This document shows, one piece after another, positions 32,673 to 43,600 of a DNA stretch of 64,000 nt. The notes below the pieces were generated by a model. The model worked only from the letters and a program-made list of their open reading frames with translations. It made no database searches and was not told the DNA's origin. Origin of the DNA: Paramyrothecium sp. XJ0827 (taxonomy: Eukaryota > Ascomycota > Sordariomycetes > Hypocreales > Stachybotryaceae); contig JAJFPB010000006.1 of the NCBI GenBank assembly GCA_020881915.1, positions 2,790,001 through 2,854,000 on the forward strand, in the 5' to 3' direction. The position numbers were made by a program, and so were the translations under genes. The number at the start of each line of letters is the position of its first letter. Position 1 is the first letter of the stretch.

Positions 32673-35164
32673 TCATGATTGTTGAGAAATTGTGTCTTCC
32701 AAAGCCAACACCTGGACGCATTTCATTAGTGAAGATCAAGCAGGGCCGCAGGTTTTGAACTTACCAAGGCAGTACGGCATGGAATATAGATATGTGTCCA
32801 ATTCTTCCGGCCGTTCCACTCCATGGGTGTCGTGAAGAATCGGGTGCTCTCCTCGATACGGTTAAATCCACCAAAGTCCTTGTTATCAGTGTTCAAAACT
32901 GTCCGATAAGTTCCAGGGACATCAATACCAATGCGGTAGTCTTTGAAGCTCTCTGAGTGGTGGAAGTTGAAGACGAACACGAGGCCGGCTCTCTCAAAGA
33001 CAATGACCTTGTCAGTCTCATTCTTCAGAGAGATGTACGCCTGTGGTGCGTGTAGCCAGCCGTACTTGTCCTCAGTACCATTCATGGCAGAGTCAAACTC
33101 GTTGAGGAAGCGGTAACGGAGGAGCTCGTCCTCGGTGAGGTTAAGTTGACGACGAGCATACCAAAACGAGTTGTTGTTTCCCGCTCGAGGGAAGTCAAGC
33201 CATTCCGGATGGCCAAACTCATTGCCTTCAAAATTCAGGTAGCCTTCACCGCCCAAGCTGTGGGTCAGAAGTCGAATCATCTTGTGCAGCGACATGCCAC
33301 GTTCAATGGTTGGAGTTAACGGAGACAGGACCGACATGTTTGTGTACATTTCGGCGTCGCAAAGATGCATCATCAATGTCTTGTCTCCAACAAGCCTGTA
33401 CGACACGTTAGCTGCTGGTTCATACTTTCTTTGATCAGACAAACGCTTACGCTTGATCATGACTCTCACAATAAGCAATTGTCTTCTCGCCATGGCGGCG
33501 GTTGGTCAGGGTGAAGCAAATGTTCCCCAGGTCCCATTGCTCATCTGTTAGCTCCTTCAAGATCTTGATCCACATATCCGGAATGGCCATGGCTAGACGG
33601 TAATCGAATCCAACACCGCCTAGGGACAGCGGGAGGCAGAGAGCAGGCATGCCAGACACATCTTCAGCGATGGTTATGCACTCAGGATAGAGCGAGTGCA
33701 GCATTTCGTTGGCGACCATGAGATAAACAACTGCCTCTTCCTCGACATCCGCTCCAAAATACTCGTGGTACCCGCCTGAAAATCCCCTGTGCGTTTCATT
33801 AGTCACCGTTCCCTATGGTTCTAGAAAGAGATACTCACGTTCCAAGACCATGGTGCGTGTACAGCATGCTTGTTACGCCATCGAAGCGGAAGCCATCAAA
33901 ATGGTACTCGTCCATCCAGAATCGCAAATTGCTGAGGAGAAAACGCATAACTTCGTGATGGCCATAGTTGAATAGTCTGCTGTCCCACTGATCGTGTGTA
34001 CCTTTGCCTCCGCTGTGGAAGTATTGATGATCGGTGCCATCGAATTCGTTGAGACCATCTAGAACATTCTTCGAAGCGTGGCTATGGACCACATCTAAGA
34101 GCACAACAATCCCCATGCTGTGCGCTGTATCAATGAGCTCCTTCAGGTCCTCTGGAGGGCCATATCGGCTGCTTGCAGCGAAGAAGCTGTTGATCTGATA
34201 TCCAAAACTAGCATAGTAGGCATGTTCCATAACAGCCATGAGCTGAATGACGTTGTAGTTGAGGGCTTTGATCCTTGGCAGCATGTTTTGGGTGAATTCC
34301 TTGTACGTCGCCACGCGCTGTTCCGGGGTAGAGATTCCGACATGAGCTTCGTAGATGCGGGCGCTGGTAGGCTTCTTGGGCCTTGGGTGTTTGAATTGAT
34401 ACTTTTCAGCTGCTGGGGGGTTCCAGAATCGAGCATCGTACACGGGGGAGACTGCCAGATCCTGGGTCACGTATTTGATCCAGGCAGGAATTCTGTCAAT
34501 GCGCTCTCCATTCGGCAGCACAAGAGAGATCTACTTGGATGCTTAGTATTACAATGGAAAATGGCCAAGGTGCGGTCTGACCTTGATCTTAGAGTTGTGT
34601 GAGATTGCCGTTTGGCCATTGACAGCCGGAAGCACAATCTCAAAAACACCGAAATTGTCCTTTTTCATGGGATGAGAAGTTCTGTTCCAGTCGTCTAAGA
34701 AACACCATCGAGTCAGTCTCCAGGTGATGTATGAGGAGAGAGCTACACGTACTGAAGTCTCCAATAAGATATGCCTCTGTGGCATTCGGCGCCCACTCTC
34801 GGTATACAATGTTGTTGTTGTTGTCAACGTTGAAACCAAACTTGTCCGTTCCCTAGTCAAGAATTAGAAGTGCCGCAGTGTCTTATCATGGTGAGCATAC
34901 CTTCGAAAACTTGTCAACACCCCCCTCGGTGTCGTTGATTGCAGAGATCCACGACTGGGCTTTCGAAAACCGCCGCTTGAGAGCATCGGTGAATGGCGAC
35001 AGCCAAGGATCCAACTTCACCACACCTGCGATTGGATGTCAGCTCGTGAACAACTCGCAATTCGGGCGAGACCAACCAGTCCCATCATTCGGAACATCTC
35101 CAGCAGCTCCTCCCGACGCCTGGGGGTCCAAAGAATTGGAGGAGTTCTCCAAGGGGCCAGCCAT
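32673..35164 (-). CDS. GLC3: 1,4-alpha-glucan (glycogen) branching enzyme
   Basis: Makes alpha-1,6 branches in glycogen in the cytosol, 707 residues, GH13. Eight exons: 35077-35164, 34901-35025, 34753-34852, 34582-34694, 33839-34530, 33451-33786, 32765-33395 and 32673-32711. The N-terminal CBM48-like part has [20 protein letters not shown] then GDFNDWNR. The catalytic barrel shows [42 protein letters not shown] (nucleophile Asp), [12 protein letters not shown] (acid/base Glu) and YCESHDQAL with the transition-state residues. The C-terminal beta domain ends [20 protein letters not shown], the last 12 residues coming from the 39-nt final exon. A stop would follow within 13 codons if that last intron were retained. 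Eight exons make it the most intron-rich gene here. Confidence 0.96.
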
Positions 35165-36169
35165 TTTGTCCGTCGATAAGCTGTTGGGGCGGGGTATGTG
35201 AAGTAAATGGGGAGCGACGGAGCTACCACTTGAGCAATTGGCGAGGTTCGAGCAGGAAGATGGTAAACAGGGAATATGGCCCCGGGCTGGGCTAAAAGAT
35301 CGATCGAGTCACTCAGTCGAAACTGGTTGAGTCCGAAATTTCTATGTCTGGTGCTGGGTAGTCGTTCAATTCAGCAGTTTTTAAGAGGTGATGCAGCCAG
35401 CAACCATGGCAACCTTTAGGACCTTGCAACCTGGGTAGCTTTATCGATAAGTGCACCCAGGATGACGTACGAGATGCGTACTTGCACACCGTCAGTAGGG
35501 TGCTGAAGGCAAGGTACCTACCTGAGCGACCAACCCAATGACTGGGGCCTACACTTAGGTTATGGAGCATGCAACGAATGACGAACCAAGGCCGCTTTGC
35601 TTTTTGCCTCTCGGGGGCCACTTGAATTTATTATCTGGCATGTCACAGGCAATTTCTAGCAACCTGCAGGAGGCGAACAGCCCACATATTTCGTGCATGG
35701 CTAACCACTCCGCTTTGAGGTTTGTGCATGGTTACATTTCTGCAACCGGACGGGTGTTTGTCTAGGGTACCCTCATGACCACCCCCTGCGAAGTCGCTGT
35801 GGGGTTGTCAGCAGGTACTATACATCGCGCAACCACCTTATCTCACTGCGTCTGATAACCGCTGATTGCCAGCGCTTACCGATAGCGGCGACGGGCCTGA
35901 GTGAGGACCTGGCGTCACCGTTACCACGCCTCAGAGCCGACGACTTGAAGCCATCTGGTGGACACGTATGGTGAGAGAGCAGATCCAACAGATAATTCTA
36001 CAGACCACCAGCCTCATGGCACACCAGCTCTGAAGAACGACTTGCGCTGGGGACCCAACACTCGACCGACCCGCCCACCCTTACGATCGACCTTCCCCGC
36101 AAGCGACCATCCCCAACTTACACGAGGACAAGAGCCATCCTGAACCGAACTTCGGTCCCCTACGTTATC
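35165..36169. other. Divergent promoter region, branching enzyme/ClpX
   Basis: 1.0 kb with GGTACCTACC near 35514. No gene is supported. Confidence 0.55.
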
Positions 36170-37998
36170 ATGCTCCCAAAGTCCCGAACAATATTACTCT
36201 CACCCAATCTCTACAGCCGTGTCACAAGTGACGGCGCGCGGCCAGTATGCAGAAGCTGTCGGGACCGTCTGGCATTTGCTCGTTGGGTGAGCACCTCCAG
36301 ACGAGTTCATGACATGAATTCGGGGTTCACTGGCAGCTATGACCCTTCCGCGGACTCGGGCCGTGGCCCAATGTTCAATAAGGCCAAGTTTGGCGTGCCG
36401 CAGTTCTACCCTCGCGATCTCAAGAAACAAGTCGATGACTATGTTGTCGGCCAAGATCGAGCCAAGAAAACCATATGCTCGACCATCTTCAACCACTACC
36501 AGAATTTGCGGAGGAGGCACCAGAACGAGCTTGACGATCGAAATATGCGAGACAAAATTATGCGGCAGAGGTTCGCTCGAGAACGGGAAATACACCAGAG
36601 ACGCCGAGAGACCCATCCAGTTGAAGGTCAGATACCCTGCGTCAACTATAGAAGAGTCGACCCGCTAACTCTTTGACTTAAGACGAGTTTCCCGGCCATA
36701 ATGAATCCGTCCGACAAATGCACGAGGCGAGCGCGTATGAGGACGAATCCCTTGACCACTTATATACAACTCAAGATCCGCTTGTTCCGGAGCATGTCAA
36801 AATTGACAAGAGTAACCTTCTATTGATTGGGCCGACCGGCGTCGGTAAGACGTACATCTTAGAGTAAGTAGGGCATGAACAGCTTGGTCATAATGTATTG
36901 ACGGAATGTAGGACACTCAGCAAGAAGATTCACGTTCCGTTCTCGATATGCGACTGTAATTCATTAACGCAAGCGGGTTACATCGGGCAGGATGTCGAAA
37001 CTTGCGTTGAGCGCCTACTTATCGAAGCCAACTATGATATCAAGGCTACCGAATACGGAATAATTGTTCTTGATGAATTTGATAAAATCGCCCGCAAAGA
37101 ATCATCAACTGGACGCGATGTCGGAGGTGAAGGCGTACAGCAAGCGCTGCTTAAACTCGTCGAAGGAACGAAAGTCACTGTCAATGTTAAAGACAACCGG
37201 TCATCTCGTTCAACGCCACCCATTACAACCAACTTCAACTCGGCTGGCTCTTCTTCCTCCTCATCACAGGCCGCACCACCCGGCGGCAAGGTGGACCAGT
37301 ACACAATTGATACAACCAATATTCTCTTTGTCTTTTGCGGGGCTTTTGTTGGATTGGATAAGGCTATTTTACATCGAGTAGCAAAACCATCCATGGGTTT
37401 CGGGGGTGAACTCAAAAGCCGCTCGAGCATGTCCGGAACGAAGCATGTTCTTCCGGCCGACAATTACCAGCATTTAGCACATTACGACACAACAGCAGCG
37501 TCGTCATTTACACCGTTGGATCTGGCTACTCCTGCGGATCTGCAAAGCTTCGGTTTCATTCCCGAACTCATTGGCAGGCTGCACAATATCTGCGCACTGA
37601 GTCCCTTGTCAAAGAATGACCTCTTCCGCATATTGACTGAGCCACGGAACAGCCTTGTGGCCCAGTATACAGCGTTGTTCGAAACGTACCCTTCACGCCT
37701 GTATTTCACGGAGAAAGCCCTCCATGCAATTGCGGACCGGGCCTCCGAATCTGGCACGGGCGCCCGTGGCCTGAAGATGGAGATGGAGCGAGTTCTAGCT
37801 GAGCCAATGTTTGATGCACCTATGCCTTATGTGTTGATCACCGAGGGCTGTGTCAAGGGTACAGAAAAAGCGGCATATTGGGGTAAGGATGGACGATTTG
37901 AGCTTGACCGGAGAATGGAAGAGGAGGAAGTCAACCACCAACCAGTCACCTCAGGAACATTTGAACGCTACAGACAAGCAGGCCAGAGTGGTGGTTGA
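36170..37998 (+). CDS. Mitochondrial ClpX-type AAA+ unfoldase
   Basis: ATP-dependent unfoldase of the ClpX family, 574 residues, expected in the mitochondrial matrix. Exons 36170-36626, 36683-36863 and 36912-37998. The N-terminus (MLPKSRTILLSPNLYSRVTS) is basic and Ser-rich like a presequence. The bacterial ClpX zinc-binding domain is not present; only one CRSC pair occurs near residue 27. The core follows: PRDLKKQVDDYVVGQDRAKK, Walker A LLIGPTGVGKTYILE (split by intron 2), pore loop AGYIGQDVETCVERL, Walker B YGIIVLDEFDKIAR, GGEGVQQALLKLVEG and sensor-2 region SGTGARGLKMEMERV. A Ser-rich insert (SSSSSSQAAPPGGK) lies before TTNILFVFCGAF. SMGFGGEL occupies the position of the IGF loop that binds ClpP. 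Partner ClpP is not in this window. Confidence 0.93.
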
Positions 37999-38322
37999 TG
38001 TAAGCGGCCAAGGGGTATTCGGAGTGTTTTTCTTTAGCTTGAAGCTTTGTGTGATTGTGTCTCAAGTAAATAATCTGCAACGGCTCGCATTTGGCATCAC
38101 TCAAAATCATGCTGGTGTACACTAAGGAAACAATGACTTTGGTTCTGCCGTTGTGGTACAGAGGTATTTACACCAACCAAGCACTGGGCATCCACGCGAG
38201 CTCATCGTGCCCCGTACTCTAAAGACCATTTTACACATGGATAGACCTATCCACGAGCCACCAGTGTTTCTATCACAAAGGAAATAGATAGTGATATCTC
38301 GGTAATTAATTTATTGCCCCTC
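37999..38322. other. Convergent intergenic region
   Basis: 3' flanks of ClpX and COX5. Nothing else seen. Confidence 0.55.
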
Positions 38323-39150
38323 TTAGTGGCCCTTGGGAGGAGACTGGATCATGCCATTGGGGTAGAGGCCAGAAGTGATACCAGTGATAGGGTCGGCTTT
38401 TTGCTCCTGTAAACGAAGTGTCAGTGATCAGTCCGGGAATTCGAGACCACCATACAGGTGAAGAGAGGGAACCTACGAGAAGGCGCTCGTTCGAAGCCTC
38501 CTGCCACTCGCGGGTCATGGTGTGAGGAGCAGGGTTGGCGAAGTATCGGGTGATGGCGAAGAGGGTGAAGCTGACGCCGAGGCCGACGGTGACACCCCAG
38601 GCGATCTTAGCGTTGGTGCCGGCAGGCTCCTGGGCGCGGGGGCCGTGAGGGCCGAAGGCAATCCAGTAGGCTGTTATGAGAAACGAGTTAGCTTCAGTGT
38701 AATACAATAGCCGAAACGATAACGGGCTCCAGCGAGCTTGGTGCAGGCTTCTGCTCCCAAGCAGTAGTCAATTGACCTGCGGATCCCATGGGCAATAAAA
38801 CGTAGGGATACATGTTGCATTCTTGGGCCGACAATGATGGCGTTGGGATGCATTGTGGATGCCATCGCGACAAGCTCGGCTATGCGGGAGGTATTTTTTC
38901 CAGGGAACTCGGTTTAAGACGCACCAGCCTTCTGCTCCTGGACGGTGAGCTCGGTCCAGCTGCCCTTCATGCGATCACGCAGGGCCATCCAGAGGTCGGC
39001 CTGCTCCTGCAGGGGCATGCCCTCCCATCGCTTCTCGATGTTGGCGAGGGTCGGGTTCGAGATGGCGTGGGTGGAGGCAGCTCGGGTCGCAACAGCCGGG
39101 CTGCGGACGAGGGACTTGCGCAGCAAGCTGGAGGCCTGGGTGCGCATCAT
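38323..39150 (-). CDS. COX5: Cytochrome c oxidase subunit 5 (COX IV family)
   Basis: Nuclear-coded subunit of respiratory complex IV, inner mitochondrial membrane, 167 residues. Exons 38925-39150, 38477-38670 and 38323-38406. The start MMRTQASSLLRKSLVRSPAV is a classic presequence (the second Met at 39147 is equally possible). The matrix part has ISNPTLANIEKRWEGMPLQE and DRMKGSWTELT. A single membrane helix WGVTVGLGVSFTLFAITRYF follows, then TMTREWQEASNE and the conserved C-terminal tail PITGITSGLYPNGMI from exon 3. This matches the COX5/COX4 family (Neurospora cya-4). The first intron is 254 nt, several times longer than most others here. A combined CACGTG/CCAAT site lies about 200 bp upstream. 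Confidence 0.95.
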
Positions 39151-39950
39151 TTTTTCGATCGGACGACGCGAGTTTCAGTGAGTGAGTGGAGTGGGTGCAA
39201 TTGAGCGGTTCTCAATGCTCGGCGAGGTCGTAGTCGAGTTTTTGTGACTGGCAAATGGAAAGGAAGCAATCGTATGATGAATTTCCTTGCTGGCCCCTGC
39301 GGGAGAAGCTTGGGAGCATGATGACTAAGGCCGCACCGGATCAATTTATCACGTGATTGGCCTGTTTTCCCAGACTCGCCTCCAGACAAGTGTCGCTGAT
39401 CACAATTGACCGATCCTCATTGGTGGATATTGCATATAATGAACTATCGTGATATGCACGTCTCATCCTGTCATGTATGTCCTCTAGTATATTTCTCATG
39501 TAGCTCCGTTATCTCATTTTGCGATCACAGATCTGTAGTCAGTTGCTGAATTGGTTCCTCGTTACAACTCAAATGGGTAGTTGGAATGTCATCTGATCTA
39601 AGCTACCCTGAAGTCATACCACGCAATATCGCGGCTGGCGGATTAATAGCTACGGCATCCTAAACGATTCGCTTGTTGCCGACTTTTTCTTGATGTGTAC
39701 TATGAGGGTTGCGACAATATAATGTGACGTCCTTTGGTACATGCTTCCCCATTGCTGGCGGAGCTGTTAACAAATTTGGGTACAGTTGCTGAATTGATCG
39801 ATCACCAACTCGAAGGGCTTCGTGTCAGAAATATGAACAGATGGGTCGGGAATCAATGCCAAACAAATAATTTACAAAACACACCCAAAATTCGTCGTTC
39901 CTGCAACGGCAGCCTGACACCCTATCATATTACACACAGTAAAGCCTACT
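39151..39950. other. COX5 promoter and microprotein 3' flank
   Basis: 800 bp between two minus-strand genes. It contains the composite TCACGTGATTGG at 39349-39360 and an ATTGG near 39419. No gene seen. Confidence 0.6.
39349..39360 (-). promoter_or_regulatory. Composite CCAAT/CACGTG site upstream of COX5
   Basis: Read on the COX5 strand this is CCAATCACGTGA: a CCAAT box fused to the palindrome TCACGTGA, 199-210 bp upstream of the COX5 start. CCAAT boxes bind the Hap2/3/5 complex, which is known to control respiratory genes in fungi; CACGTG is a bHLH site. Function here is inferred. Confidence 0.5.
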
Positions 39951-40247
39951 CTACTTGGAGGCTGGTGGCTTTGGGTTGTTCTCAGTTGGAGGTTGGGGAC
40001 TAAAAGCACGACGACATAAGCACAACATCAGCATTTCCACAGGGGCACACCTCCAACTTACACCTGTGCACGTTTATCCTCCGCCAAGGGCTTGGGCGCG
40101 AGCATAGGCTGAAAAGTATAGTAACCTGAAATGTGTCGTGATTAGCATATCCTTCAAGAATGAGATGAAGGAATGAGGTAACGTACCGCCAACGATCCCA
40201 CAAAAGGCGGCGAGTGCGACCGGCAAAGCTCTTTCGAAAGCACTCAT
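39951..40247 (-). CDS. 57-residue single-pass membrane microprotein, three exons
   Basis: Three tiny exons, 40187-40247, 40062-40125 and 39951-39999, join to 58 codons including the stop. Donors are GTACGT and GTAAGT, and acceptors TTTCAG and TTTTAG. The product begins MSAFERALPVALAAFCGIVG, with one hydrophobic helix over about residues 8-25 running into GYYTFQPMLAPKP. A polar Lys/Asp stretch and a Pro-rich tail (VPQPPTENNPKPPASK) end it. Length, a short N-terminus, one helix and a charged tail resemble small subunits or assembly factors of mitochondrial inner-membrane complexes, but I cannot name the family. It sits beside COX5 on the same strand and diverges from MMS22 with 440 bp between starts. 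Each exon alone is too short to be noticed, so automatic annotation could miss it. Confidence 0.78.
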
Positions 40248-40687
40248 CTTGTCCGAATGATGCTGACTAGATGAAAAGTTCAAACGTCCTTTTTTCTATA
40301 AACGATCAAAGGCTTTGGCAAGGAGTGTGACACAAGAAAAGTCTGGGGTAGAAAGTATTGGATGATATGCTTTGACATTACGGTGCTCATTAAGTCGTCA
40401 TTTCTCCCAGGAGCTACTTGCGAAGTACCACAAGGCCCCACATCGCTTCACACCAGAAAGTGGCTGCTGTGCAGCTTAACGCGTCGACCAAGTACGACGC
40501 GTCTCAACTCCCTGCAGGTACCGGACAATGTTCCCCAGTGGGACAGTCAACCTCCAGTACAGCCGAAAATCGTCGATAATGATTGGGACCTCTCATTGCC
40601 AGCCACTGACACACCTAGCCAGCTAGATGATATGATGGCCTGTTCTTCTCGCGACGAACACAACAAAGACTATGCAAACAGGGCATA
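40248..40687. other. Short divergent promoter, microprotein/MMS22
   Basis: 440 bp shared upstream region. Nothing else seen. Confidence 0.6.
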
Positions 40688-43600
40688 ATGCCAAACTGGA
40701 AGGAGTTGGGAGAGGTCCCAGACTCCGAGGAGGAAGACGCCGGTTTCGAGAGTCAAGAATTAGGATCAGTTCCGGCTCAAAAACCCGACAACTCGAATGC
40801 CAACGAAAACCAGCACGACATCTGGGACATACCCGATTCATCTGTTGAGGACGAGCCCCAGCTCCCGACCATACTGCCGAGGAACTCCAGACCGGTCGAA
40901 GTACAGGAAACCGTGAATTTATTCGATTCCTCCCCTCTGTCATCCCTCGCAAGCGAACCGGACCTGCCCTCAATTGATCAACTTGTGGTCGCCAAACAAA
41001 ATGCCGACACGCCGAGTATTGAGAGCACCCGAGAACGCTCAGCCCGGGCACAGTCGACCAGCGTTGGCTCGCCGAAGGTCCAACAGGACCGTTACCAGCA
41101 TCAGCCAGATATTCCCACCTCTTTCAACACCACCTCTAGCACCAACCCTGCAAACCTGCGTGCAGCAGATAATGACATCGCAGATTTGGAAGCAAGGCAG
41201 GTAGTCATCCGTCAAGAGCGGTCGTTACGTCCTCGAAAACCTATCCAGGAACATCCATACCTCCTTGAAAATGCTCATTATAGCACCTTCCTGCGGGAGC
41301 ATGGCGTGAAGCCATTGCGTATAGCGGCCGAAGCGGAGCGCCGTCGCCGACAGGACACACCTCCAGATGAAGATTTTGTTGACGAGAGTCAGAATTCGCG
41401 GGTAGCAGAAGTTTCCGAGGATAGCCAGTCTAAGAGTCTGGATGAGCGAGAAGGCCAAACCCAGGAGGCAGTGGACGAAGAGACATCCGGAAGCTATTTG
41501 CAAGTGGATTTATCATCATCGCCCCTCAAGACATCCCCACTCCATGACGGTGCAGCTTTCAGCACACGAGCCAGCTCTCAGACCGACAACACAAGCTTCC
41601 TCGATCACGATTTGCCTGACATAGACGAGCTCCTAACTCTACCGCCACGTTCCGGAGGCAAAACAAGTCGGCAGCGGCAGGCTTCGCCCCTTGACTCGTC
41701 CGCCCGAAAGAAGCGAAAACACAACGAAAGGGGGATACATCAGTCCAACACAGAGGTTGCAGACGGCACGAAATCGAATTTCTCTGATCCTTTGGTTACC
41801 CCACCACGCCTTGTTGCAAGAAGACCTAGCCCCAGGCCCAGTCCGAGCCCCGAGCCAAGGGCAGATGCAAGCCCCAGAGGTCCGCGGCAGTCTCCAGATA
41901 TCTCGATTTCTGAAGTGCATACTCTTGAGAGCGATCTCGAGGGCGACCATACTGCAGAACAGAACGACGGCGTCACACTCGATGTTGAGGACGATACACA
42001 CGAGAGTAGCTCTGAAATGGAGACTACCCTTGCCCGGCGCCTGAGGCGTGCTCTTCCAGCCTCCTGGCTTCGACTTGATCAACAATCCGGCCGCGAGAAG
42101 ATTCAGCGGGATGTCAACAGAAAGCATCGTGAGAAGCCTGCTGAAGTGGAGCAGCGGCGTGGAGTGGCCCAGAAGAGACATATGACTGGGACATTGTCAA
42201 ACTATCAACCTTTGTTTGACGACTCTGAAGACGACGCAATGCCAGAACCATCGAACCTAGATTCAGAGGATGTCCAGGTTCAGACCGAGTTAGTGCTTCA
42301 ACCACTTCATAACCTGAATATGCCTCTCAGCATTGAGTCGGATGAAGAGAGCTCGATAGTTGAGGATGACCGGATAGACTTCATGCCGGCAGGAAGAAAA
42401 CGTCAGTTGAAGTTATCCGAATCTTTCCAAAGCTCGCAGAAACGTGTCAAGGCAGTGCCCCGCTCAACTAAAGCGAACCAGCATACTCTATCAAAGCAAC
42501 CCAGAATCACTGGTATGTTACAAGGCCGTACCTCATCACAACTTGCTGCTCGACCGAAGACCACGCAGCGTGCCAAGCACAAGCATGGAAGCAAAACGAA
42601 AACGATTCCCCGGGGAAAACCAAAAACGATACGTGCTATATCTTCGCCACGACTCAGCATTTTGGATGTTATCGATTCTAATGCTCCGCAATTCCTTCGG
42701 ATTGCGGCTCGAACGGCTAGAACACGACAAGACCAGGGCCGAAGTAGCCCTCACCGAAAATGTATCAGACTTGCCAATCGGAGGGACCATGTGGACGCTG
42801 CCATTAGTTTACATGAGTGGAAGATTGGCTCAATCAAACAGCGCCCGGCTGTCACAGCTCATGTGACAAAAGCAGTCCAAGCAGGTCACTCCCGGAAATC
42901 TACTACGAAAATCAACCATACTTCCAATGTGGTGATGAGGTTGCTAGATTCTAAAGGAAAATCACGAAACTTGACCCAGCAAGTAACATCGAAACATACC
43001 GCGGAAAAATCCTCGGAAAAGAATCAGCCATCCCCCTTGAAACAACGAACTTTGAGGCATTCCTTACGCCGAATTCCTACAGGGCCCGTGAGACTGGCCC
43101 AGTTGGAGACCGACCAAATAGCCAAGAATAGCAGATATGCCTTCCAATCGATTAAAAGGCACCTTGATCGCCAGTATCAGCACAATCAGCAAGCGCCATC
43201 TCATGGAAGCACCCCAGCTCTTTCTGTTTCGGACACAGCTCCTATGAACAGCCTGACTGCGGCACAGGACGAAGAACGCCAAGCCAATCATGAGGCAAGT
43301 TACGAGAAGCAAAGAAAGCACCGAATACGTAAATCCAAAAAGCCACGAAAAATTGATGTTCAAGCGCCTGAGTTCACCCAGGCACATGATCCTTTGCCCA
43401 CGTATCGTGTGGCCAACAATGAGCAGCCTATCGCGGATGACGTGCAACATCGACTCCTGGGTCTAGGGCCATATGGTACCTACTATACGCATCACTTCGA
43501 GACTTTCCCTCTGGATCGCGGCGTATACTTCCATGACTCGACTTTAATTGGTAAAGGCCTTATTGAAGCTATCAAGACATGCGATCCACGACCTAGAATC

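Noticed and set aside
32104..32685. 193-codon plus-strand open frame
   Set aside because: Overlaps the last exon of the branching enzyme, has no family resemblance and lies in the ATP2 upstream region.
40062..40073. Stop of the microprotein directly after exon 2 (KRAQV then TAA)
   Set aside because: The TAA lies inside a GTGTAAGT donor. Splicing to 39999 extends the frame with a Pro-rich tail and correct phase, though the shorter form cannot be fully excluded.
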